Source: Patescibacteria group bacterium UBA6489 (GTDB lineage Bacteria; Patescibacteriota; Gracilibacteria; BD1-5; UBA6164). Taken from it: a stretch of DNA of 48,596 bases. This document shows, piece after piece, positions 21,754 to 29,766 of the stretch. Both the position numbers and the translations under genes were made by a program. Below the pieces are notes generated by a model that was not told the DNA's origin, searched no databases, and saw nothing but the letters and a program-made list of their open reading frames with translations. Every line of letters begins with the position of its first letter. The stretch's first letter is position 1. Location: the NCBI GenBank assembly GCA_002435385.1, contig DJMN01000067.1, positions 1 to 48,596 on the forward strand, read 5' to 3'.

Positions 21754-21781
21754 AATCTTGTTTTTTAAAAAATATAACCTT

Positions 21782-21857
21782 GTCAACATCTACCCTCGTA
21801 AAAATTTTACTACTTTGTCTATTTAAAAGCACTCTATATTTTGGAGTAGATGTTGTA
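21782..21857 (-). other. Long-range inverted repeat, candidate structured leader
   Basis: Arms CAACATCTAC (21784-21793) and GTAGATGTTG (21846-21855) pair perfectly over 10 bp, extendable by a G-U and a G-C pair, closing a 52-nt loop that itself contains a GTAAAATTTTTAC-type palindrome. It fills the gap between the nuclease gene and the 62-residue gene. Possible RNA leader, processing site or protein-binding site; no T run follows, so it is not a normal terminator. Confidence 0.45.
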
Positions 21858-21882
21858 TAATATAGTTTTAAAACCGAAAACA

Positions 21883-22311
21883 TTAAAAAACTATTCCATT
21901 TTCTTTTAACCTTTCCTTAACCTGATTTAAACTACATGCAAAGAATCAAATTCATCACTCAGCTTTTATATCTTCCAAAAATTCTTTTTGTTCAAAAGCA
22001 TGTCTTGATTTTTTTATATTCTTTCAATTTAATTGTGCTCGTATATATCTTTCTTTAGCTTCAGGTAATGAGACATCAAAGTATCTCATCTCACTTGGTC
22101 TTTTAACTTCTATTGCAATGTATAAGCCGTCTTTTAAAACTGTTATATCACTTATTCCCTGCCTTATGAAGTTAGACTTATTTTTTTGATATCATCATAT
22201 TTTTTCGTTGTAGTAACCTTTTATATCGTTTTTATAGTTAACTTTACATCATTTTTCCATAAAGTAACAGAGTATTTCTGCTTCTATATATTCCTCTTTT
22301 TTTTCTCTCAT
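21883..22311 (-). CDS. VRR-NUC-like PD-(D/E)XK nuclease
   Basis: A 142-residue protein with the compact VRR-NUC arrangement: N-terminal helix with Glu (EEYIEAEILCYF), GISDITVLKDGLYIAIEVKR supplying the D...ExK metal-binding residues, and a following Gln/Arg helix. VRR-NUC enzymes cut branched or flapped DNA and are common in phages as resolvase-like or packaging-linked nucleases. It is the first gene of the late unit preceding the methyltransferase and terminases. Confidence 0.82.
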
Positions 22312-22339
22312 TTTTTGAAAACTAAGATTTAAAATTTTA

Positions 22340-22374
22340 GAGGATAAATGCTTACAGAAATATAATTTATCCTC
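22340..22374 (-). promoter_or_regulatory. Stem-loop in the leader of the nuclease gene
   Basis: Perfect 10-bp arms GAGGATAAAT and ATTTATCCTC around a 15-nt loop, 29 nt before the nuclease start, without a following T run. It is more likely a leader structure or operator than a terminator. Confidence 0.4.
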
Positions 22375-22400
22375 ATAAAAAATATCCCCAAAGGGGACAA
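22373..22400 (-). promoter_or_regulatory. Late promoter-like element 7 (TTGTCCCC, weak -10)
   Basis: On the minus strand TTGTCC at 22400-22395, followed by a CCCC-TTT-GGGG hairpin and six T residues that look like a small terminator. The box at the expected 16-bp spacing (TTATGA) is poor. It precedes the nuclease-methyltransferase-terminase unit by about 83 nt. Confidence 0.35.
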
Positions 22401-22453
22401 TTAGGTCAAAATCTTTTTTAATTTTTCGTTTGATATTTCTTGATTTTTAAGCA

Positions 22454-22487
22454 TAAAAAAAGGGAGCTACTCCAATCGGAGGCTCCT
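22454..22487 (-). terminator. Strong intrinsic terminator
   Basis: Nested stem GGAGC/GCTCC and CTCC/GGAG with an AATC loop and a 2-nt bulge, followed in minus orientation by a run of U. It separates early from late genes. Confidence 0.75.
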
Positions 22488-22600
22488 AATTTATATTATG
22501 GTTACCACACCATAATATTTCCAACAAACCCAATCTACACAATCAAAGACCAAAACTGAAATTTTGTCTTTTTTTTGATTGGGTATGCAACATACTATAA
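22454..22600 (-). ncRNA. Candidate structured small RNA ending in an intrinsic terminator
   Basis: No gene fits in this stretch. On the minus strand four stems follow in order: GTATG/CATAC (about 22584-22596); a long stem CCCAATC/GATTGGG enclosing AAAGAC/GTCTTT (22529-22583); a perfect 9-bp TATTATGGT/ACCATAATA hairpin (22494-22517); and a bulged GC-rich hairpin (22462-22487) followed by seven U residues. The chain of stems closed by a strong terminator looks like a phage small RNA or an attenuator. No known RNA family recognised. Confidence 0.5.
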
Positions 22601-22617
22601 AAAAGACTTTCTAAGTC
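22599..22617 (-). terminator. Small terminator after the HTH gene
   Basis: GACTT/AAGTC stem with a 3-nt loop then six U residues on the minus strand, 8 bp past the HTH gene stop. Confidence 0.5.
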
Positions 22618-22624
22618 AAATTTT

Positions 22625-22771
22625 TTATCTAACTTTTTTCACATACCTTTTAATTGTTCTTATACTTAATCATAATCCCTCAGCTATCTTTTTTTGAGGA
22701 ATTTTATGTATAAAAAAAAGAGCTGATACTTGGCTCTTTCTGTCTTCTGATTTTTTTTGTGTTATATTCAT
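22625..22771 (-). CDS. 48-residue helix-turn-helix protein, candidate late-gene regulator
   Basis: MNITQKKSEDRKSQVSAL, then FFIHKIPQKKIAEGLGLSIRTIKRYVKKVR as two separate stretches: the second is a trihelical HTH with a basic recognition helix, as in sigma region 4 or response-regulator-type domains. It encodes almost nothing else. It is the last protein gene before the early/late junction and just ahead of the candidate RNA and the first late element, the place where phages keep activators such as ArpU or Q. The regulator role is inference. Confidence 0.6.
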
Positions 22772-22872
22772 ATAATTTTGGGGTTAGTAATTATTACCAA
22801 AATCACAAAAATTATACATGCGGTAACTATAAAAGCTACTGTCTTAAGTAGAATTTTTCATAACTTTTTCAT
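22762..22872 (-). CDS. 36-residue single-span membrane peptide
   Basis: Basic N terminus (MKKLGKILLKT) followed by one hydrophobic segment (VAFIVTACIIFVILVII) and a short polar tail. It overlaps the upstream gene by 29 bp and the HTH gene by 10 bp, the close packing seen for real phage genes. Possibly an inhibitor or superinfection peptide; function unknown. Confidence 0.5.
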
Positions 22873-23245
22873 CTTCTTCTGGTTTTATAGGATAATAATT
22901 ATGACCTATTCTAACCATTTCTTGTTTTTTTAAAAATCTAGTTCTTCTTTTATAAATTTCATTCTTATGAGAATAATATATAACAACACTTCTGTAATGT
23001 CTTCCCATAATAAAAACTCATTTTTTAGGTTCAAATTTTCAGTCTGTTTTCACTTTTATTGCTTCTTCTAAATGTCTTTTGTATGCCTCTTTAAATTCTA
23101 TTGTTGTTAGTTCTGATTCTAGGTTTATAGTTCTTTGTCCATTAACTTTTTTATATACTCAAATTTCGTCTCAAAATTCTAATTCTGTAGGTGGTTTTTC
23201 TCATATTCAGAACTTGTTATATAGGTTTATGATATTTGTTTTCAT
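22844..23245 (-). CDS. Hypothetical phage early protein
   Basis: A 133-residue protein, five TGA glycines. The C-terminal half is basic and strand-rich (GVFIMGRHYRSVVIYYSHKN, then KRRTRFLKKQEMVRIG). Overlaps both neighbours by 29 bp. No family recognised; basic character is compatible with nucleic-acid binding. Confidence 0.6.
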
Positions 23246-23429
23246 TTCTCCTTTTTTTATTTCTAAAATAGATTTGTGTTTTTATTCCTTTAGAGGAATA
23301 ATGATAAAATCAACACTCAGAGCATTTGTAAATATACAACTTCTTCTCTATTTTTCTCTGAGCAATTTTTTTATATTTTTTAGCTTTCTTCTTTGTCGTA
23401 AAGCTACTTATTTTATCTTGGCATTTCAT
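23217..23429 (-). CDS. Small basic protein with a zinc-knuckle-like CxxC
   Basis: A 70-residue, very lysine-rich protein with one CxxC (YKCSECGFYHYSS; the Gly is TGA) followed by aromatic residues, reminiscent of a half zinc ribbon in the family of short phage/conjugative proteins with 'CxxCGxxH' cores. N-terminal helix with KKKAKKYKK. DNA or RNA binding is likely but unproven. Confidence 0.55.
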
Positions 23430-23432
23430 GTT

Positions 23433-23621
23433 CTAAAAGATAATTCTAGATTTGAGTAGCATTAGTCTGGTTTCATCATTTAGGGTTTTGTGTTTTTTAT
23501 TTCTGAGTGTGTAATATTTTTTAATATTATCACTGTTCTCTTTATGTTCCCTTTCTAATTGTTTGAAACTAGGAATAAAGTCACTTCAATATTTTTTTTG
23601 TTTAAATTCTATTAGGTTCAT
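23433..23621 (-). CDS. Small hypothetical phage protein
   Basis: A 62-residue charged, helical protein (IPSFKQLEREHKENSDNIKKY). It overlaps the upstream gene by 10 bp and is followed after 3 bp by the CxxC gene. No family recognised. One TGA glycine. Confidence 0.5.
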
Positions 23622-24169
23622 ATTTCTTTAATATGGTATAAAATCAGGTTAGCATATAGATAAACAAATGATCTAACTTCATAAGGCTTAAATCAAATAT
23701 AAGATCATGTTAAAATACTAGCTATTTTTTGCCTTTTTATAACTAAAAAAGTCTTAAACCTATCTACTGGTCAAAGACTTTTGTATTGTTCTTGTTTTTT
23801 CTCATTTTGTCAGAGAAAATGTTTTATTATGTTATCAATTTCTTTTTTTGTTGCCTCTCGTCAGAGGTTTGTTTTTATAAGCTTTATTCTAGCTTTTATT
23901 TTTTTTCTTAATTCACTATTTATTGAGGATAGCTTCATTTCTAGGTCCTTTTCTAAGGTGTCATCCTCAACTACTCAATATCATCATTTTATTATCCTAT
24001 CAGGAGATATTCATCTGTTTGCATGCCTAGGAAATCTTACAACATCACATTGTAATGCTTTTTCAAAATCTTCTAATTTTCACTCCCAGTACAATGTCTC
24101 AGTGTGTTCATTAAATGTGTTAATTTTTGCCCAAACTAGAGGTTTATATTTTTTTATTTCATGTTTCAT
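23612..24169 (-). CDS. Hypothetical phage early protein
   Basis: A 185-residue protein. An N-terminal strand-rich part (HEIKKYKPLVWAKINTF) has the segment CDVVRFPRHANRGISPDRII, followed by a helical, lysine-rich middle (RKKIKARIKLIKTNL) and a C-terminal VRSFVYLYANLI helix. It follows the replication gene by 8 bp. The position, straight after a replication initiator, suggests a partner such as a helicase loader or replisome factor, but no P-loop is seen. Confidence 0.6.
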
Positions 24170-24177
24170 AAAATTCT

Positions 24178-24999
24178 TTATCAAAAAGTAACTGTTCTTT
24201 TTTGAGGTTTATGTTTGTATTCTTTTTTCATTTCAGAAACTAAAACTAAGAAATAAGGAACTTTTTCCTTGTTTTTCTTTCTAAGTTTTTCTACACTCAA
24301 AATCTGATCTTTCCAAAAATTGTTTGTAAATAAATACTTGAATATAAGTTCAATCTGTTCTTCAGAATATCAATCAATTCTTTTTATTTTTTCAACGACC
24401 GCCGACCATTTTTGTTTTATTTCTTCTTCATCTCAATTTTTTAATTGATAAAGAAATGTAGGATCTGCATTTTCTTTTTGTTTTTTTATAAAAAAAGAAA
24501 CTATTTGATATTCAAAAGAATTTTTTTCAAAAATTTTCTTGGGGTTAATATATAAATTATCTTCAGATAATTTATTATTATTAATTATATTATTATATTT
24601 ATTATTATGTGTGTAGTTTTCTACAATAGGGTCTTGTACTTTTCAACAATAGCTATTGTTTTTTTCTACAATAGGGGTATTTTCTTTTTCTACAATAGGT
24701 GTTTTTACAACATTTCAGGTGGTTCTTTTTAGTTCTCATATATATATCTTTCTTGTGTTTCAAGCCTTTTTATCAATATGAATATCTATGTATCATTTAC
24801 TTTGCATATCAGATATTACACGACTTATCCAATTTGCTTTTTTATCATACAGTTCAGCAAAATAAGTATTACTTGCCCAACAGTATCAATCTTTTTGTGT
24901 AAGTGATGTTATCTCTGCATATAGTAATTTTTGTAGCATTGATAAATCTCTTGCATACCTGATATTAGCAGGTATTATTGCATAATAATTTGACCCCAT
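24178..24999 (-). CDS. Phage replication initiation-like protein (N-terminal winged helix)
   Basis: A 273-residue protein. Residues 1-90 have the pattern of replication/replisome-organiser winged helices (IPANIRYARDLSMLQKLLYAEI, then a wing with SNTYFAELYDKKANWISRVI and GYIDIHI). A linker with three near-repeats of TPIVEK follows, then an Asn-rich segment and a helical C-terminal domain like DnaD or DnaA-interacting regions. It would bind the phage origin and load the host replisome. A pentanucleotide repeat lies just upstream of its start. Confidence 0.72.
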
Positions 25000-25015
25000 T
25001 TTTGAAAAAGTTAAT

Positions 25016-25059
25016 CAACTAAACTAAACTAAACTAAACTAAACTAAACTAAACTAAAT
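25016..25059. repeat. Pentanucleotide tandem repeat (AAACT)7
   Basis: Seven perfect AAACT units (25021-25055) with partial units on both sides; on the minus strand the unit is AGTTT, so TTTAG repeats cover the 3' end of the upstream gene. Its stop codon (TAG, 25046-25044) lies inside the array, and the repeat ends about 17 bp before the replication start codon. It is not a coding artefact of either gene, and copy number could vary by slippage. Confidence 0.85.
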
Positions 25060-25280
25060 AGATCTGTGATTGTCATGCAATCATCAAGGTTGAAGAATTT
25101 ATTTTTTACTAGAGCTGTGAAAATTTCAAACTCTGATGTAGTACTAATATTTTCTCATCTTTGTGCTCTTCTTACTGTTTCTGTAATTAAATTAGGATTA
25201 TCTTTACATAAAACTGTAGATAGTCCTTGTTTGTCTCAAAAAAGCTCTGAAAATTTTGTTTTTCTTATCTCCTTTGTCAT
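25044..25280 (-). CDS. Hypothetical early protein terminated inside the tandem repeat
   Basis: A 78-residue protein (MTKEIRKTKFSELFGDKQG ... LDDCMTITDLFSLV). The charged N terminus and helical segment NLITETVRRAQRG suggest a small DNA- or protein-binding domain. The last codons and TAG stop are read from TTTAG repeats, so gain or loss of repeat units would alter little of the product because every frame of TTTAG contains a TAG. Confidence 0.55.
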
Positions 25281-25307
25281 CTTTTTTAAAGGTTATATGA
25301 TAAAGTA

Positions 25308-25328
25308 AGCCCCTATTTGATAGAGGCT
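25308..25328. other. Imperfect hairpin upstream of the 78-residue gene
   Basis: AGCC-C-CTAT and ATAG-A-GGCT arms around a TTG loop, about 28 nt before the start at 25280. The T run lies on the plus-strand side only, so it does not look like a terminator for the minus-strand genes; a leader structure is more likely. Confidence 0.35.
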
Positions 25329-25365
25329 AATTTTTATTTTTGTTTTTGTTTTGCTTATTTGGTAT

Positions 25366-25599
25366 TTAAAAAGGTACATCATCATAATTATCATTTTTAG
25401 GCTCTTTTCTTACCTCTTCTCTAACCTCTATTTTAGGCTTTTTATTTAATCCAAATTCTATCCTCCTATATATGTCATCATAAATATCTTTTAAGCTACT
25501 GTCTGACAAAATTTGCACATCAAGAATAAGTTTATTTTCGTCACTATTTCTATCTCTTCATGTAATTTCAACATTGATTTTTACTTTTCTTTGTTCCAT
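25366..25599 (-). CDS. Small protein with an SSB-like acidic C-terminal tip
   Basis: A 77-residue protein. The N-terminal two thirds have a strand-helix-strand look (MEQRKVKINVEITGRD ... LILDVQIL), and the last residues, KNDNYDDVPF, match the DDIPF-type tip by which single-strand binding proteins recruit replication and repair partners. It is half the length of a normal SSB, so it may be a reduced OB protein or a decoy/adaptor carrying the tip. Next to recombination genes. Confidence 0.6.
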
Positions 25600-25618
25600 T
25601 GGTTGTATAAATTAATAT

Positions 25619-25984
25619 TTAATATAAATACATTTCTAGTTCTCATAAATCTGCTTCATTAGGTAATGGAATATATAAATCTCTGTTTTCTTTATACCGT
25701 GCTCTTATTTCTTCACACATTTGTTTAAATTCTCAAGGTTCTAAACCTGTTGTTGTTTCTAGTCAGAAATATTCTTTTATTTCTTTGTGTAAATCATATT
25801 TTTCAAACCTGTGAGCTAGTCATATAAAGTTACAAATAAATTCTACTACTACTCCCCAATAATAACGATTTTGAGCTTCTGATCTTATTGTTTTATTTGT
25901 TTTCTTAGTAACTTCAAAAATTGTGTTATCTGGTTGTTTGTTTATGTATTTAACTGACTCTTTTTTGTTTAAGACTTTTCACAT
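25619..25984 (-). CDS. NinB-like recombination protein
   Basis: A 121-residue protein. TNKTIRSEAQNRYYWGVVVE resembles the RS.eQN.kyW signature of phage NinB/Orf family proteins, which help RecA-independent recombination and bind SSB. The C-terminal helix YIPLPNEADLGELEMYLY is also typical. The second codon is TGA. It is adjacent to the SSB-tailed protein, RecB-like nuclease and Sak4-like ATPase, which together form a recombination module. Confidence 0.68.
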
Positions 25985-26004
25985 TTTTTCAGATTCTAAG
26001 AATA

Positions 26005-26028
26005 TAAAAAGAGAGTCTTAAAACTCTC
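26005..26028 (-). terminator. Terminator after the nuclease gene
   Basis: GAGAGT/ACTCTC stem with a 6-nt loop, then U residues in minus orientation, one base from the stop at 26029. Confidence 0.65.
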
Positions 26029-27327
26029 CTAATTAAGTCTAAATGATATACTTCTTTTTTCTGTGTATTCTGCTTTTTCACTTTGTTCATATTCTTTCTT
26101 TTTTGCTTTTATTTCCTTTTCTGATTCTTTTATTTCATCAGGGTATTTATATGTTTTCCTTGTTGTATAATATACTGTTCAAACTCAATCTAGTTTATAG
26201 TCTTTTAGTTTACAGCTTTCCATATCTTTGTTTATTTCTTCTTTTATTGCTTCTGCTCTTTCTTTTAGCTCTTTCATAAGCTTATCTATCTCAGATAATG
26301 CTACAATCAAATTTTCATTTAATCATCAAACATTTTCCTCTTCTTTTTGTCTTTCCCACTCTGCTTGTGCTTCTTGGATCTCTTCAAATATTCTTGGTAT
26401 ATCATCCTCCCATTTCATTATTCTTTCCTTGTTTTTTTCTACATCATAGTTGAATCTTTTTATTTCTCATGTTGGTATTATTTCTCAGTTTTCATTGTTT
26501 TCTGTTGGAAACCATATAAGCTCAATATCATTTGGTAAGTATCCTTTCTTCAAGTATGTAAGTAAACAGTAAATATCTAATTGTCCGTGATTATTTACTC
26601 TTTCAGAATCCCATGGAGTCTTCCCTGTTTTAAACTCTTTTAATCATTTCCAATCTGCAGAACAGTTATCAGAGAATCATAAAGTACAAACTCAATTTAT
26701 GAAGTCTTTAAATTCATTCTCATATTCAGAGAATAGATCAAATTCTAATTCTTGTAATTTATCAGTAAAATCAGTATTTTGTTTTATATTGTTTATACTA
26801 ATTCTTAGTAATTTTTCTTTTCTTATATCTATTTTTCTTTCTCATTTCCGAGTCATACATTCCTCAACTATTCTATCTTCATCATGATATTCTTGTATTT
26901 CTATCATTTTTCATAAAGCAGATCAGAATATTATTTCTTTGGTTTCAAAAAATGGTTCTTTTTCAAAGTATGTTTTTATAAATCCTTTTTTGTTATTTAA
27001 CCATTGATATATTTTTGACCAAGATAGACTCTTAACTAGTTTTTCAGTAGTTTTCACTATCACTTCTTGTTGTCTTTCTTGTTCTACTAAGCCTATATTT
27101 TTTGTAAGAAATATTGTGTCGTTTTCAATAAGTTTTATAAGTTCTTTTTGCTCTTTTTCATCTAGTTCTGAAATATAGAATTTTTCTCAAAATATGCTGT
27201 TAATTTTCTCTTGTTTTTCTTGTTCTTCAATATATTCAAAAATCATTCTTTTGTGTATTTCATCAATGTGACGAATATATACTATTGGTAATCCGTTATG
27301 GATAATATCTGATATTTTTTGTAACAT
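26029..27327 (-). CDS. RecB-like PD-(D/E)XK exonuclease
   Basis: A 432-residue protein. The central core has the RecB/Cas4-type signature: GFSDNCSADWKGLKEFKTGK supplies Asp and ExK (D..., EFK), followed by NHGQLDIYCLL, the QhxxY helix. The rest is charged helix, with a coiled coil in the C-terminal third (about 330-420). Such exonucleases resect DNA ends for single-strand annealing. With the Sak4-like ATPase and SSB-tailed protein it forms a phage recombination set. Confidence 0.82.
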
Positions 27328-27352
27328 GTTTGTAAATTTAAATTTTAAAATA

Positions 27353-27379
27353 TAAAAAGAGGACTATTTATTGTCCTCT
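27353..27379 (-). terminator. Terminator overlapping the end of the ATPase gene
   Basis: AGAGGAC/GTCCTCT stem with an 8-nt loop followed by a U run on the minus strand. The ATPase stop codon (27366-27364) lies inside the loop, so translation and termination may interact. Confidence 0.7.
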
Positions 27380-28434
27380 ACTTGTAATTTTTTTAAGTCA
27401 TTTTTCATCCTTAAAATTTTCTCTTTCTGTTTAGCTAGTCATTTTCTAAACTGTTCTGTATTTGTTGGATTTTCTACACTATTTTGATAGTCTTCTTCTT
27501 CATGTTTTATATCTTCTTCTAACTTTTTTATCTTTTTTTCTTTCTTTTTATTCTCTTTAGATTCAATTTTTAACTTAACATCATCTTTAATTCAGGCTAA
27601 GTTTTTATATTGTTCTGCAGATATTTTTGTTTTATTTTTACTTATATCTAAAAAGACTTTTTTTAGTGAATCCATGGTACTACAAAGCTCTAATGCTTTT
27701 TTATAACTATTGTAGTTATTTTTTTGTTCCTCTTTTATAATTTCATCTTGAGTCATTGTTTTATACAAAACTTTTCATTCTCATATAGCCATTTCATTTA
27801 CTAGTTTTTTCCATACCTCAAAATCAGGCTCTGTATCATTTCAAATTTTTCCAGTTCTATCTTTTGTTAAAAGTCTTTCATTAGGAGAAGTCATCATGTG
27901 TCTGATTCATTCTTTATCTATAAAGATATATCAAACTATATCCATGTAATAGGCTATTTTTGTTGCTGATTTTCAGTATAAACTTGGTACAATTTTTGCA
28001 ATTTTATCAGAATCTTTTTCAGTCATTTCCTGGGCTATAACAATAACATTGATATCTATTTCTTTTATATCTTTGATTATTTTTTCCACTTCCCTTCCTA
28101 ATTCTCCCCAATCTTGAATTTGCATACCTTTTCAAGTTCTTTTTTCAATATCTGCTTTTATTATGTCAGATATTTCAGTTATTGAATCTATAACCAAGGT
28201 TTCAAATTTATGTTCTCATTTTTGCAAGAAATCTCTTAGTTCAATTAAATTTTGTAAACTATTGATTTCCATAAATGCAGGTGCTTTATCTGCTATTGAT
28301 AATAACCCATTTTCTGATGAAGCAAATAGAACATTCTCAGCTGTTCAACCAAAACTAGTTTTTCAGCTTCAACTTGCTCCATATATAAGAGCCTTTATCT
28401 TATGACTCTTTGGACTAAATGTTTTTATTTCCAT
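27364..28434 (-). CDS. Sak4-like RecA-fold recombination ATPase (AAA_24)
   Basis: A 356-residue protein with Walker A GASGSGKT at residues 19-26 (two of its glycines are TGA), Walker B FETLVIDSI near 85-93, and an INVIVIAQEM strand. This is the single-domain RecA-like Sak4/AAA_24 family used by phages for annealing-type recombination. The C-terminal third is a long Lys/Glu coiled coil, longer than in compact Sak4 proteins. It lies next to the RecB-like nuclease. No RecA/Erf is otherwise present. Confidence 0.85.
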
Positions 28435-28480
28435 TTGTGTATTTTTATAAAATTAATATAATTTTATAGTCTTGCGAGGA

Positions 28481-28729
28481 CTAATTAGAGCTATCATAAA
28501 GGTAGCTCTTTTTATTTTCATCTATTTTATCTCTCTTATCTTGCTCTTCTGCTAAACTAAAAGCTAAGGTAAGTTTTAATGCTTTATCTCTATCTTCATC
28601 TTTCAGAGATGCATCATCTTTGCAAAATTCAATGAATCTATAAAACCTATCCTTATCTAATTTTTCTAGGATTTCTAGTTTCTGTTTCATTTTCTCAAAT
28701 TTTTCCAGATTTACTGTTATCTTGGTCAT
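28481..28729 (-). CDS. Hypothetical early protein
   Basis: An 82-residue charged coiled-coil protein (MTKITVNLEKFEKMKQKLEIL, then DKDRFYRFIEFCKDD). No TGA codon. It lies between the Sak4-like ATPase and a membrane peptide and overlaps the latter by 13 bp. No family recognised. Confidence 0.55.
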   Translation of the reverse strand: MTKITVNLEKFEKMKQKLEILEKLDKDRFYRFIEFCKDDASLKDEDRDKALKLTLAFSLAEEQDKRDKIDENKKSYLYDSSN

Positions 28730-28830
28730 AATCTACAATTATGATATATTACTTTTCTCCTTCTCTTTTTACTCATTAGTACAAGTATAACTGCTGTACT
28801 AAATCCAAGAGGTACTAATATTATTTCCAT
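28717..28830 (-). CDS. 37-residue membrane peptide
   Basis: One N-terminal hydrophobic segment (MEIILVPLGFSTAVILVLM) then a basic tail (SKKRRRKV). Close packing and overlap with the next gene support it; too short to assign a function. Confidence 0.45.
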
Positions 28831-28842
28831 ACTTCCCTGTTT

Positions 28843-29019
28843 TTAGTAAGTATAAATTTCTTTTCCAAAGGCTTTCTTTTCTAAAAAATTTATAGAATTA
28901 TCAAGCTTTACAGTTTCAAATAAACTTCAACCTGACAATCTTTCAAAATATTCATCTTTCCAGACTCAGCCAGTGAATCAATTTAGATCTATTATTTTTA
29001 TTTCATCATCTGAGTTCAT
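28843..29019 (-). CDS. Hypothetical early protein, first gene of the leftward early unit
   Basis: A 58-residue acidic protein (MNSDDEIKIIDLNGFTGGVWK, ending FGKEIYTY) with four TGA glycines. First gene transcribed leftward from the immunity region, a place often occupied by a Cro-like or anti-repressor protein, but no HTH is visible. Confidence 0.5.
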
Positions 29020-29329
29020 TTTTTTGTTTTTATCTTGTATTAATTGTATCTCTTTTTTAATACACTTAAGAGCAAAAAAATTTTAAAAGGATTGTCGTAA
29101 ATTAAATCAAGGCTAATACCGCTTAACTTTAGCAAGGGATTCAGGTTTTAATTACTACCTTTTGTATATTTTAAAGAGCTTTCTTATACTTTTTTTCTTA
29201 AGCTTGTTCTGATTGTATTTATTTTTTAATACATTGCAAACTTTTTTAAAACATTTTTTAAATAATTCTATTGACAATTGTATTTTTTATATAAACTTAT
29301 TCATATAATTAATACAATAAAAATAATAG
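29020..29329. promoter_or_regulatory. Immunity/control region between divergent repressor and early genes
   Basis: 310 bp without a gene. It holds several related half-sites: TGTATT at 29214 and AATACA at 29228 form an inverted repeat with an 8-bp gap, and TTGTATTAATTGTAT near 29034-29048 is similar. TTGACA (29271-29276) and TATAAT (29304-29309) lie upstream of the repressor but with non-canonical spacing. Divergent promoters and repressor operators are expected here; exact boxes are not assigned. Confidence 0.55.
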
Positions 29330-29734
29330 ATGAGTATAGATCCTAAATTAATAAGAAGTGCTTTTATAGGAGGAAAGATAAAAAATATAATAGAAGAAAG
29401 AGGAATGACCATTACTTCTATTGTTGAAAAAATGTGAGTTAGTCATCCTTCTATAATCAACTCCCTTAATTGAAAGGTTTCATGAAGTGATAAATTATTT
29501 ACAAGAATATGTAATGCTATTTGATTATCAGAAAGGGAAATAAATGAGATTTTCAAAGAAGCTGATAAGGAGGCTTATAAATTTAAGTATTGAGAAGATC
29601 TTAATTTACTAGAAGATATTGATTTTGATGTTGCTTTAAGAAAAGAATACTGACAAGAATTAGATGATGAAACAATTTGAAAGATAAAATCTTTTATAGA
29701 TCATGTTAAATTTTTAAATGAGAATGAAAAATAG
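29330..29734 (+). CDS. XRE/CI-type phage repressor
   Basis: A 134-residue protein with an N-terminal XRE helix-turn-helix (IKNIIEERGMTITSIVEKMGV, SHPSIINSLNG, then RICNAIGLSEREINEIF) and a helical C terminus. It would keep lytic genes off and is the first plus-strand gene of the lysogeny cluster, immediately before the ImmA-like protease. Four of the HTH glycines are TGA. No peptidase S24 domain, so induction is probably through the neighbouring protease. Confidence 0.85.
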
Positions 29735-29766
29735 TGGTTTTATATCCTATATAAATTTCTTGAAAA

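Noticed and set aside
21782..21857. Possible tRNA-like gene
   Set aside because: The closing stem is 10-12 bp and no anticodon or T arm can be drawn.
23781..24191. Plus-strand open frame of 136 codons, rich in Ser/Phe
   Set aside because: Antisense to the 185-residue early gene that fits the operon and code 25.
25016..25059. Possible CRISPR array
   Set aside because: The unit is 5 bp with no spacers.
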